Below are positions 23,501-35,609 of a DNA stretch of 64,000 bases, piece after piece (the first letter of the stretch is position 1; every line of letters starts with the position of its first letter). Source of the stretch: Prunus persica (taxonomy: Eukaryota > Streptophyta > Magnoliopsida > Rosales > Rosaceae); the NCBI RefSeq assembly GCF_000346465.2, contig NC_034016.1, forward strand, positions 17,678,563 through 17,742,562, written 5' to 3'. The translations under genes were made by a program, and so were the position numbers. The notes under the pieces were generated by a model. The model saw only the letters and a list, made by a program, of their open reading frames with translations, ran no database searches and was not told where the DNA came from.

Positions 23501-26500
23501 ACTTGGAGGGTCCTTCTTTCTTTTATTTATTTATTAAATACTATATTTACATAGTATAGCCGTGCGGCTGTACTATATTTTTCTTTTTGAAAAATAGTCT
23601 AGCCGGGCGGCTATACTTTTTTGGGACACGAGGCGCCTAATCGCTGGAGGCTCCTTTTTTTTTTAAGACCAAAAAATAGTACAGCCGCACGGCCATACCC
23701 GGTGTTTTTAAAAAGTCGACACGTGGCGCCTTTTTATATTAAAAACAGTATAGCCGCACGGCTATACTCAGTTTTTGTTTGTTTTTTTTAAATTTTTTTT
23801 AAAATTTTTTAAAATTTTTTTATTTTATGAAAAGGTGGGCTACACCCTTTAAGTAGCATGGTATGTATTTCACTTTTTTAATTACTTTGATTAGTAAAGG
23901 AGAAAAAGAAGAAGAGAAATTGAATTACTATTCATTAAGTAATATAATTCATGAAGTTAATTAAAATATTTAATCATAATCAGTCAATAAATAAATAATA
24001 ATTAAAATATAATTGCTAATTCAACTACTTAAATCTCCAAATATATTATGTAGTTACTAAAAATAGAATTTTTAAAAATTAATTAACCTAAACATCCTAA
24101 GTTTATACTTATTTTTAAAAATGAAGACCTCTCCCGACGAAATTTCGTCGGCAAAGATATTTTCGTCGGGGGAAACCTAATCCGGCAAATTTTGTCGGCA
24201 TAGAACTTTGCCGACGAAATTTCGTCGGGAGAAGTGTTCATGTGTTTTTTTTTTTTTTTGAAAAGTATAAATTTTAAAAATATGGATATGTTTGAACTAG
24301 CAAATTAATACCTATAAAGTACAAGCTAATGCAACTTGGAGGGTCCTTCTTTCTTTTATTTATTTATTAAATACTATATTTACATAGTATAGCCGTGCGG
24401 CTGTACTATATTTTTCTTTTTGAAAAATAGTCTAGCCGGGCGGCTATACTTTTTTGGGACACGTGGCGCCTAATCGCTGGAGGCTCCTTTTTTTTTTAAG
24501 ACCAAAAAATAGTACAGCCGCACGGCTATACCCGGTGTTTTTAAAAAGTCCACACGTGGCGCCTTTTTATATTAAAAATAGTATAGCCGCACGGCGATAC
24601 TCAGTTCTTGTTTTTTTTTTAAAATTTTTTGAAATTTTTTTATTTTATGAAAAGGTAGGCTGTAGGCTACACCCTTTAAGTAGCATGGTATGTATTTCAC
24701 TTTTTTAATTACTTTGATTAGTAAAGGAGAAAAAGAAGAAGAGAAATTGAATTACTATTCATTAAGTAATATAATTCATGAAGTTAATTAAAATATTTAA
24801 TCATAATCAGTCAATAAATAAATAATAATTAAAATATAATTGCTAATTCAACTACTTAAATCTCCAAATATATTATGTAGTTACTAAAAATAGAATTTTT
24901 AAAAATTAATTAACCTAAACATCCTAAGTTTATACTTATTTTTAAAAATGAAGACCTCTCCCGACGAAATTTCGTCGGCAAAGATATTTTCGTCGGGGGA
25001 AACCTAATCCGGCAAATTTTGTCGGCATAGAACTTTGCCGACGAAATTTCGTCGGGAGAAGTGTTCATGTGTTTTTTTTTTTTTTTTGAAAAGTATAAAT
25101 TTTAAAAATATGGATATGTTTGAACTAGCAAATTAATACCTATAAAGTACAAGCTAATGCAACTTGGAGGGTCCTTCTTTCTTTTATTTATTTATTAAAT
25201 ACTATATTTACATAGTATAGCCGTGCGGCTGTACTATATTTTTCTTTTTGAAAAATAGTCTAGCCGGGCGGCTATACTTTTTTGGGACACGTGGCGCCTA
25301 ATCGCTGGAGGCTCCTTTTTTTTTTAAGACCAAAAAATAGTACAGCCGCACGGCCATACCCGGTGTTTTTTAAAAAGTCGACACGTGGCGCCTTTTTATA
25401 TTAAAAATAGTATAGCCGCACGGCTATACTCAGTTTTTGTTTTTTTTTTTTAAATTTTTTTTAAAATTTTTTAAAATTTTTTTATTTTATGAAAAGGTAG
25501 GCTACACCCTTTAAGTAGCATGGTATGTATTTCACTTTTTTAATTACTTTGATTAGTAAAGGAGAAAAAGAAGAAGAGAAATTGAATTACTATTCATTAA
25601 GTAATATAATTCATGAAGCTAATTAAAATATTTAATCATAATCAGTCAATAAATAAATAATAATTAAAATATAATTGCTAATTCAACTACTTAAATCTCC
25701 AAATATATTATGTAGTTACTAAAAATAGAATTTTTAAAAATTAATTAACCTAAACATCCTAAGTTTATACTTATTTTTAAAAATGAAGACCTCTCCCGAC
25801 GAAATTTCGTCGGCAAAGATATTTTCGTCGGGGGAAACCTAATCCGGCAAATTTTGTCGGCATAGAACTGTGCCGACGAAATTTCGTCGGGAGAAGTGTT
25901 CTTGTGTTTTTTTTTTTTTTGAAAAGTATAAATTTTAAAAATATGGATATGTTTGAACTAGCAAATTAATACCTATAAAGTACAAGCTAATGCAACTTGG
26001 AGGGTCCTTCTTTCTTTTATTTATTTATTAAATACTATATTTACATAGTATAGCCGTGCGGCTGTACTATATTTTTCTTTTTGAAAAATAGTCTAGCCGG
26101 GCGGCTATACTTTTTTGGGACACGAGGCGCCTAATCGCTGGAGGCTCCTTTTTTTTTTAAGACCAAAAAATAGTACAGCCGCACGGCCATACCCGGTGTT
26201 TTTAAAAAGTCGACACGTGGCGCCTTTTTATATTAAAAATAGTATAGCCGCACGGCTATTCTCAGTTTTTGTTTTTTTTTTTAAATTTTTTTTTTAAATT
26301 TTTTTAAATTTTTTTATTTTATGAAAAGGTAGGCTACACCCTTTAAGTAGCATGGTATGTATTTCACTTTTTTAATTACTTTGATTAGTAAAGGAGAAAA
26401 AGAAGAAGAGAAATTGAATTACTATTCATTAAGTAATATAATTCATGAAGTTAATTAAAATATTTAATCATAATCAGTCAATAAATAAATAATAATTAAA

Positions 26501-29138
26501 ATATAATTGCTAATTCAACTACTTAAATCTCCAAATATATTATGTAGTTACTAAAAATAGAATTTTTAAAAATTAATTAACCTAAACATCCTAAGTTTAT
26601 ACTTATTTTTAAAAATGAAGACCTCTCCCGACGAAATTTCGTCGGCAAAGATATTTTCGTCGGGGGAAACCTAATCCGGCAAATTTTGTCGGCATAGAAC
26701 TTTGCCGACGAAATTTCGTCGGGAGAAGTGTTCATGTGTTTTTTTTTTTTTTTGAAAAGTATAAATTTTAAAAATATGGATATGTTTGAACTAGCAAATT
26801 AATACCTATAAAGTACAAGCTAACGCAACTTGGAGGCTCCTTCTTTCTTTTATTTATTTATTAAATACTATATTTACATAGTATAGCCGTGCGGCTGTAC
26901 TATATTTTTCTTTTTGAAAAATAGTCTAGCCGGGCGGCTATACTTTTTTGGGACACGTGGCGCCTAATCGCTGGAGGCTCCTTTTTTTTTTAAGACCAAA
27001 AAATAGTACAGCCGCACGGCTATACCCGGTGTTTTTAAAAAGTCCACACGTGGCGCCTTTTTATATTAAAAATAGTATAGCCGCACGGCGATACTCAGTT
27101 TTTGTTTTTTTTTTAAATTTTTTTTAAAATTTTTTTAAATTTTTTTATTTTATGAAAAGGTAGGCTACACCCTTTAAGTAGCGTGGTATGTATTTCACTT
27201 TTTTAATTACTTTGATTAGTAAAGGAGAAAAAGAAGAAGAGAAATTGAATTACTATTCATTAAGTAATATAATTCATGAAGTTAATTAAAATATTTAATC
27301 ATAATCAGTCAATAAATAAATAATAATTAAAATATAATTGCTAATTCAACTACTTAAATCTCCAAATATATTATGTAGTTACTAAAAATAGAATTTTTAA
27401 AAATTAATTAACCTAAACATCCTAAGTTTATACTTATTTTTAAAAATGAAGACCTCTCCCGACGAAATTTCGTCGGCAAAGATATTTTCGTCGGGGGAAA
27501 CCTAATCCGGCAAATTTTGTCGGCATAGAACTTTGCCGACGAAATTTCGTCGGGAGAAGTGTTCATGTGTTTTTTTTTTTTTTTGAAAAGTATAAATTTT
27601 AAAAATATGGATATGTTTGAACTAGCAAATTGATACCTATAAAGTACAAGCTAATGCAACTTGGAGGGTCCATCTTTCTTTTATTTATTTATTAAATACT
27701 ATATTTACATAGTATAGCCGTGCGGCTGTACTATATTTTTCTTTTTGAAAAATAGTCTAGCCGGGCGGCTATACTTTTTTGGGACACGAGGCGCCTAATC
27801 GCTGGAGGCTCCTTTTTTTTTTAAGACCAAAAAATAGTACAGCCGCACGGCCATACCCGGTGTTTTTAAAAAGTCGACACGTGGCGCCTTTTTATATTAA
27901 AAACAGTATAGCCGCACGGCTATACTCAGTTTTTGTTTGTTTTTTTTAAATTTTTTTTAAAATTTTTTAAAATTTTTTTATTTTATGAAAAGGTGGGCTA
28001 CACCCTTTAAGTAGCATGGTATGTATTTCACTTTTTTAATTACTTTGATTAGTAAAGGAGAAAAAGAAGAAGAGAAATTGAATTACTATTCATTAAGTAA
28101 TATAATTCATGAAGTTAATTAAAATATTTAATCATAATCAGTCAATAAATAAATAATAATTAAAATATAATTGCTAATTCAACTACTTAAATCTCCAAAT
28201 ATATTATGTAGTTACTAAAAATAGAATTTTTAAAAATTAATTAACCTAAACATCCTAAGTTTATACTTATTTTTAAAAATGAAGACCTCTCCCGACGAAA
28301 TTGCGTCGGCAAAGATATTTTCGTCGGGGGAAACCTAATCCGGCAAATTTTGTCGGCATAGAACTTTGCCGACGAAATTTCGTCGGGAGAAGTGTTCATG
28401 TGTTTTTTTGTTTTTTTTGAAAAGTATAAATTTTAAAAATATGGATATGTTTGAACTAGCAAATTAATACCTATAAAGTACAAGCTAATGCAACTTGGAG
28501 GGTCCTTCTTTCTTTTATTTATTTATTAAATACTATATTTACATAGTATAGCCGTGCGGCTGTACTATATTTTTCTTTTTGAAAAATAGTCTAGCCGGGC
28601 GGCTATACTTTTTTGGGACACGTGGCGCCTAATCGCTGGAGGCTCCTTTTTTTTTTAAGACCAAAAAATAGTACAGCCGCACGGCCATACCCGGTGTTTT
28701 TAAAAAGTCGACACGTGGCGCCTTTTTATATTAAAAATAGTATAGCCGCACGGCTATACTCAGTTTTTGTTTTTTTTTTAAATTTTTTTTAAAATTTTTT
28801 TAAATTTTTTTATTTTATGAAAAGGTAGGCTACACCCTTTAAGTAGCGTGGTATGTATTTCACTTTTTTAATTACTTTGATTAGTAAAGGAGAAAAAGAA
28901 GAAGAGAAATTGAATTACTATTCATTAAGTAATATAATTCATGAAGTTAATTAAAATATTTAATCATAATCAGTCAATAAATAAATAATAATTAAAATAT
29001 AATTGCTAATTCAACTACTTAAATCTCCAAATATATTCTCCAATATTATTATGGTAGTTACTAAAAATAGAATTTTTTAAAAATTAATTAACCTAAAACA
29101 TCCTAAGGTTTATACTTAATTTTTAAAAATGAAGACCT

Positions 29139-29238
29139 NNNNNNNNNNNNNNNNNNNNNNNNNNNNNNNNNNNNNNNNNNNNNNNNNNNNNNNNNNNNNN
29201 NNNNNNNNNNNNNNNNNNNNNNNNNNNNNNNNNNNNNN
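29139..29238. other. assembly gap (100 N) inside the satellite
   Basis: Exactly 100 N, a conventional unknown-length filler, placed within the inverted-repeat block of a monomer. The bases just before it carry many small indels relative to other copies, such as an insertion at about 29038-29050. That is typical of low-quality consensus at a contig edge. Confidence 0.98.
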
Positions 29239-30066
29239 ACCTAATCCGGCAATTTTGTCGGCATAGAACTTTGCCGACGAAATTTCGTCGGGAGAAGTGT
29301 TCTTGTGTTTTTTTTTTTTTTGAAAAGTATAAATTTTAAAAATATGGATATGTTTGAACTAGCAAATTAATACCTATAAAGTACAAGCTAATGCAACTTG
29401 GAGGGTCCTTCTTTCTTTTATTTATTTATTAAATACTATATTTACATAGTATAGCCGTGCGGCTGTACTATATTTTTCTTTTTGAAAAATAGTCTAGCCG
29501 GGCGGCTATACTTTTTTGGGACACGAGGCGCCTAATCGCTGGAGGCTCCTTTTTTTTTTAAGACCAAAAAATAGTACAGCCGCACGGCCATACCCGGTGT
29601 TTTTAAAAAGTCGACACGTGGCGCCTTTTTATATTAAAAATAGTATAGCCGCACGGCTATACTCAGTTTTTGTTTGTTTTTTTTAAATTTTTTTTAAAAT
29701 TTTTTAAATTTTTTTTATTTTATGAAAAGGTAGGCTACACCCTTTAAGTAGCATGGTATGTATTTCACTTTTTTAATTACTTTGATTAGTAAAGGAGAAA
29801 AAGAAGAAGAGAAATTGAATTACTATTCATTAAGTAATATAATTCATGAAGTTAATTAAAATATTTAATCATAATCAGTCAATAAATAAATAATAATTAA
29901 AATATAATTGCTAATTCAACTACTTAAATCTCCAAATATATTATGTAGTTACTAAAAATAGAATTTTTAAAAATTAATTAACCTAAACATCCTAAGTTTA
30001 TACTTATTTTTAAAAATGAAGACTCTCCGACGAAGTTTCGTCGCAAGATATTTTCGTCGGGGGAAA

Positions 30067-30166
30067 NNNNNNNNNNNNNNNNNNNNNNNNNNNNNNNNNN
30101 NNNNNNNNNNNNNNNNNNNNNNNNNNNNNNNNNNNNNNNNNNNNNNNNNNNNNNNNNNNNNNNNNN
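30067..30166. other. second assembly gap (100 N) inside the satellite
   Basis: Exactly 100 N, again at the hairpin block of a monomer. Flanking bases show single-base losses (GACTCTCCGACGAAG) compared with the consensus. The true array length cannot be read from this window. Confidence 0.98.
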
Positions 30167-32939
30167 CTTTGCCGACGAAATTTCGTCGGGAGAAGTGTTC
30201 ATGTGTTTTTTTTTTTTTTGAAAAGTATAAATTTTAAAAATATGGATATGTTTGAACTAGCAAATTAATACCTATAAAGTACAAGCTAACGCAACTTGGA
30301 GGCTCCTTGTTTCTTTTATTTATTTATTAAATACTATATTTACATAGTCTAGCCGTGCGGCTGTACTATATTTTTCTTTTTGAAAAATAGTCTAGCCGGG
30401 CGGCTATACTTTTTTGGGACACGTGGCGCCTAATCGCTGGAGGCACCTTTTTTTTTAAGACCAAAAAATAGTACAGCCGCACGGCCATACCCGGTGTTTT
30501 TAAAAAGTCGACACGTGGCGCCTTTTTATATGAAAATAGTATAGCCGCACGGCTATACTCAGTTTTTGTTTGTTTTTTTAAAATTTTTTTAAAATTTTTT
30601 AAAATTTTTTTATTTTATGAAAAGGTAGGCTACACCCTTTAAGTAGCATGGTATGTATTTCACTTTTTTAATTACTTTGATTAGTAAAGGAGAAAAAGAA
30701 GAAGAGAAATTGAATTACTATTCATTAAGTAATATAATTCATGAAGTTAATTAAAATATTTAATCATAATCAGTCAATAAATAAATAATAATTAAAATAT
30801 AATTGCTAATTCAACTACTTAAATCTCCAAATATATTATGTAGTTACTAAAAATAGAATTTTTAAAAATTAATTAACCTAAACATCCTAAGTTTATACTT
30901 ATTTTTAAAAATGAAGACCTCTCCCGACGAAATTTCGTCGACAAAGATATTTTCGTCGGGGGAAACCTAATCCGGCAAATTTTGTCGGCATAGAACTTTG
31001 CCGACGAAATTTCGTCGGGAGAAGTGTTCATGTGTTCTTTTTTTTTTTTTGAAAAGTATAAATTTTAAAAATATGGATATGTTTGAACTAGCAAATTAAT
31101 ACCTATAAAGTACAAGCTAATGCAACTTGGAGGGTCCTTCTTTCTTTTATTTATTTATTAAATACTATATTTACATATTATAGCCGTGCGGGTGTACTAT
31201 ATTTTTCTTTTTGAAAAATAGTCTAGCCGGGCGGCTATACTTTTTTGGGACACGTGGCGCCTAATCGCTGGAGGCTCCTTTTTTTTTAAGACCAAAAAAT
31301 AGTACAGCCGCACGGCTATACCCGGTGTTTTTAAAAAGTCGACACGTGGCGCCTTTTTATATTAAAAATAGCATAGCCGCACGGCTATACTCAGTTTTTG
31401 TTTTTTTTTTAATTTTTTTAAAATTTTTTTATTTTATGAAAAGGTAGGCTACACCCTTTAAGTAGCATGGTATGTATTTCACTTTTTTAATTACTTTGAT
31501 TAGTAAAGGAGAAAAAGAAGAAGAGAAATTGAATTACTATTCATTAAGTAATATAATTCATGAAGTTAATTAAAATATTTAATCATAATCAGTCAATAAA
31601 TAAATAATAATTAAAATATAATTGCTAATTCAACTACTTAAATCTCCAAATATATTATGTAGTTACTAAAAATAGAATTTTTAAAAATTAATTAACCTAA
31701 ACATCCTAAGTTTATACTTACTTTTAAAAATGAAGACCTCTCCCGACGAAATTTCGTCGGCAAAGATATTTTCGTCGGGGGAAACCTAATCCGGCAAATT
31801 TTGTCGGCATAGAACTTTGCCGACGAAATTTCGTCGGGAGAAGTGTTCATGTGTTTTTTTTTTTTTTTTGAAAAGTATAAATTTTAAAAATATGGATATG
31901 TTTGAACTAGCAAATTAATACCTATAAAGTACAAGCTAACGCAACTTGGAGGCTCCTTCTTTCTTTTATTTATTTATTAAATACTATATTTACATAGTAT
32001 AGCCGTGCGGCTGTACTATATTTTTCTTTTTGAAAAATAGTCTAGCCGGGCGGCTATACTTTTTTGGGACACGTGGCGCCTAATCGCTGGAGGCTCCTTT
32101 TTTTTTTAAGACCAAAAAATAGTACAGCCGCACGGCTATACCCGGTGTTTTTAAAAAGTCCACACGTGGCGCCTTTTTATATTAAAAATAGTATAGCCGC
32201 ACGGCGATACTCAGTTCTTGTTTTTTTTTTAAAATTTTTTGAAATTTTTTTATTTTATGAAAAGGTAGGCTACACCCTTTAAGTAGCATGGTATGTATTT
32301 CACTTTTTTAATTACTTTGATTAGTAAAGGAGAAAAAGAAGAAGAGAAATTGAATTACTATTCATTAAGTAATATAATTCATGAAGTTAATTAAAATATT
32401 TAATCATAATCAGTCAATAAATAAATAATAATTAAAATATAATTGCTAATTCAACTACTTAAATCTCCAAATATATTATGTAGTTACTAAAAATAGAATT
32501 TTTAAAAATTAATTAACCTAAACATCCTAAGTTTATACTTATTTTTAAAAATGAAGACCTCTCCCGACGAAATTTCGTCGGCAAAGATATTTTCGTCGGG
32601 AGAAACCTAATCCGGCAAATTTTGGTCGGCATAGATCTTTGCCGACGAAATTTCGTCGGAAGAAGTGTTCATGTGTTTTTTTTTTTTTTTTGAAAAGTAT
32701 AAATTTTAAAAATATGGATGTGTTTGAACTAGCAAATTAATACCTATAAAGTACAAGCTAATGCAACTTGGAGGGTCCTTCTTTCTTTATTTATTTATTA
32801 AATACTATATTTACATAGTATAGCCGTGCGGCTGTACTATATTTTTCTTTTTGAACAATCGTCTAGCCGGGCGGCTATACTTTTTTGGGACACGTGGCGC
32901 CTAATCGCTGGAGGCTCCTTTTTTTTTAAGACCCAAAAA

Positions 32940-33110
32940 TAGTACAGCCGCACGGCTATACCCGGTGTTTTTAAAAAGTCGACACGTGGCGCATTTTTAT
33001 ATAAAAATAGTATAGCCGCACGGCTATACCCGGTGTTTTTTAAAAAGTCGACACGTGGCGCCTTTTTATATTAAAAATAGTATAGCCGCACGGCTATACT
33101 AAGTTTTTGT
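32940..33110. repeat. internal duplication within a satellite monomer
   Basis: In the monomer starting at 32415 the segment from AGTATAGCCGCACGGCTATA through CCCGGTG and GTCGACACGTGGCGC is present twice, adding roughly 60 bp. The palindrome/G-box module thus expands independently of the whole monomer. Confidence 0.85.
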
Positions 33111-33988
33111 TTTTTTTTTTGTTTTTGTTTTTTTTTTAATGAAAAGGTAGGCTACACCCTTTAAGTAGCATGGTATGTATTTCACTTTTTTAATTACTTT
33201 GATTAGTAAATGAGAAAAAGAAGAAGAGAAATTGAATTACTATTCATTAAGTAATATAATTCATGAAGTTAATTAAAATATTTAATCATAATCAGTCAAT
33301 AAATAAATAATAATTAAAATATAATTGCTAATTCAACTAATTAAATCTCCAAATATATTATGTAGTTACTAAAAATAAAATTTTTAAAAATTAATTAACC
33401 TAAACATCCTAAGTTTATACTTATTTTTAAAAATGAAGACCTCTCCCGACGAAAGTTCGTCGGCAAAGATATTTTCGTCGGGGGAAACCTAATCCGGCAA
33501 ATTTTGTCGGCATAGATCTTTGCCGACGAAATTTCGTCGGGAGAAGTGCTCATGTGTTTTTTTTTGTTTTGAAAAGTATAAATTTTAAAAATATGGATAT
33601 GTTTCAACTAGCAAATTAATACCTATAAAGTACAAGCTAATGCAACTTGGAGGGTCCTTCTTTCTTTTATTTATTTATTAAATACTATATTTACATAGTA
33701 TAGCCGTGCGGCTGTACTATATTTTTCTTTTTGAAAAATAATCTAGCCGGGCGGCTATACTTTTTTGGGACACGTGGCGCCAAATCGCTGGAGGCTCCTT
33801 TTTTTTAAGACCAAAAAATAGTACAGCCGCACGGCTATACCCGGTGTTTTTAAAAAGTCGACACGTGGCGCCTTTTTATATTAAAAATAGTATAGCCGCA
33901 CGGCTATACGTAGTTTTTGTTTTGTTTTTTTTTAATTTTTTTTAATTTTTTTTAATTTTATGAAAAGGTAGGCTACACCCTTTAAGTA

Positions 33989-34660
33989 GTATAGCCGCAT
34001 GGCTCCAAACTGTTGGGGGAATTTTTTTATATTAAAAATAGTATAGCCGCCCGGCTGTACGCAGTTTTGAAATTTTTAAAAGAAATACATGTTTTGACAC
34101 GTGGCTCTAAATGGTTTGGGGACCTTTTTTATATTAAAAATAGTATAGGCGCACGGCTATACTCAGTTTTGAAATTTTTTAAGAAAGACATGTGTTGACA
34201 CGTGGCTCCAAATGGTTGGGGGACTGTTTTTATATTAAAAGTAGTATAGCCGCACGGCTATACTCAGTTTTGAAATTTTTTTAGAAAGAATTGTTTTGGC
34301 GCGTGGCTCCAAATGGTTGGGGGCACAGTTTTGAAATTTTTTTAAGAAAGACATGTGTTGACACATGGCTCCAAACTGTTGGGGGAATTTTTTTATATTA
34401 AAAATAGTATAGCCGCCCGGCTGTACTCAGTTTTGAAATTTTTAAAAGAAATACATGTTTTGACACGTGGCTCTAAATGGTTTGGGGACCTTTTTTATAT
34501 TAAAAATAGTGTAGCCGCCCGGCTATACTCAGTTTTGAAATTTTTTAAAAAAATACATGTTTGACACGTGGCTCCAAATGGTTGGGGGACTTTTTTGAGT
34601 TAAAAATAGTATAGCCGCCCGGCTGTACTCAGTTTTTTTAATTAAAAAATATATAGTATA
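33989..34660. repeat. palindrome/G-box tandem repeat, block B
   Basis: About six units of the roughly 115-bp repeat seen at 3.4-4.9 kb, starting directly at the right edge of the satellite. From about 34350 rightwards it is nearly identical to 4555-4870. This is the left part of duplicated segment B. Confidence 0.85.
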
Positions 34661-35402
34661 GGCAAGAGGCGTTAATGGTTTTTCTTTATTTTAAAAATTG
34701 AATTTAATAAATAGTATAGACTAGCGGCTATAGTCTTTTAGATATGTATTTACATATAAATATATACATATATACACGTATTTTTCAACAATATATTCGT
34801 GTTATATACACGTCTCACATTTTCTTTAAAAAGCAAACATACAATAGTCGTATTTCTAATATTTTATGCATATTTTTTACAAAATTTTCAACAACACACA
34901 AAAATTCAAATTAGTTAATTATTTAAATTAAAATTTTCACGTACTTTTTACAAAATTTTAAGTAACACACACAAATTCACATATTATACAAATAATTCTC
35001 ATATATTATTGAATAAGAATAACATATGGTATAAAAATTATATTAAAACATAAAATAGAGGAAGATTAATATCTACTTTGGTACTTCTTTATTATTATTA
35101 TTATTATTTTAAACGAGTACAGCCGTACGGCTATACTCGATGTTTTAAATTTTTTGAAAAAGCCATGGGCTAACACGTGGCGCCACATGGCTGGAGTCTT
35201 TTTTTATAATTAAAAATAGTATAGCCGCACAATTCTAGAGAAATGCATTCTCCACTTACGGATAAATGAAATGATTTCAATGTGAATCGTCAAATGCAAC
35301 CAGGGAATCAGTTTCCTTTCCTATGAAGTTGAACTATAAACAATCTGAATACTACATTGATCCGTTTTGGCTTGGCTACTTGTGATAAGTTACTTCTGTT
35401 AG
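34661..35402. repeat. AT-rich tail and target region, segment B
   Basis: Nearly identical to 4871-4979 plus 6948-8000, minus the solo LTR and the MITE of segment A. It therefore carries the two empty sites (ATATA at about 34770 and TTTTATGCAT at 34862-34871). It also holds a shorter TTA microsatellite and one diverged palindrome (GTACAGCCGTACGGCTATAC at about 35117). It ends with the copia target duplication GTTAG (35398-35402). Confidence 0.85.
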
Positions 35403-35602
35403 TGTAAAATAATATCTCGTATATTTTTGTATGTTTGCAATACATAAGAAGGCCAATATATAAAGCCAACAAGACTACCTAAGGAAGGTAATTTAAATCC
35501 TAAGTTAAGGGCACTAATTTGTACAAGCCTTAACAGAGAAGTTGACTATTCCTATACAAGGTAACAAATAATATATTTTGTAATCTTTCCATATCTTCAA
35601 TA
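35403..35602 (-). repeat. 3' LTR of copia copy B
   Basis: A 200-bp LTR (3' with respect to the minus-strand element), immediately next to the target duplication GTTAG. Segment A keeps only its outer 8 bases. Confidence 0.95.
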
Positions 35603-35609
35603 TTCCCCC

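Larger units (their letters stand above)
14790..33988. repeat. satellite array, about 833-bp monomer, 23 copies
   Basis: Using the landmark CAATAAATAAATAATAATT, monomers start at 14821, 15656, 16490, 17323, 18155, 18988, 19821, 20654, 21487, 22320, 23152, 23985, 24812, 25647, 26479, 27310, 28143, 28975, 29880, 30775, 31594, 32415 and 33297. Spacing is 831-835 in the clean part. Larger values at 28975 and 29880 come from N gaps, and at 32415 from an internal duplication. Monomer map: AT-rich lead; the 27-bp inverted repeat; a T run; a palindrome GTATAGCCGTGCGGCTGTAC; a second with GTCTAGCCGGGCGGCTATAC; GACACGTGGCGCC; a third with GTACAGCCGCACGGCCATAC; GTCGACACGTGGCGCC; a fourth with GTATAGCCGCACGGCTATAC; T/A runs; and AAAGGAGAAAAAGAAGAAGA. 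Copies look very similar, with scattered single-base variants, which implies recent amplification or conversion. No coding potential is credible. The right end breaks at TTTAAGTAG and runs into the 115-bp palindrome repeats. Confidence 0.97.

Noticed and set aside
24454..24708. Open frames MGHVAPNRWRLLFFL... inside the satellite (also 26115-26297, 32064-32282)
   Set aside because: They arise from the palindrome/G-box part of a few monomers and are closed by ordinary variants in most others. No sign of coding constraint.
29978..30237. Open frames spanning N bases
   Set aside because: The frames run through an assembly gap and carry no information.
14790..33988. CRISPR-like array
   Set aside because: Repeats are whole 833-bp monomers without unique spacers, in a eukaryotic nuclear context.
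14790..33988. Centromeric satellite
   Set aside because: Tempting because of array structure, but nothing in the sequence shows centromere function. The monomer length is unusual and genes lie within 10 kb. Left as an open test.
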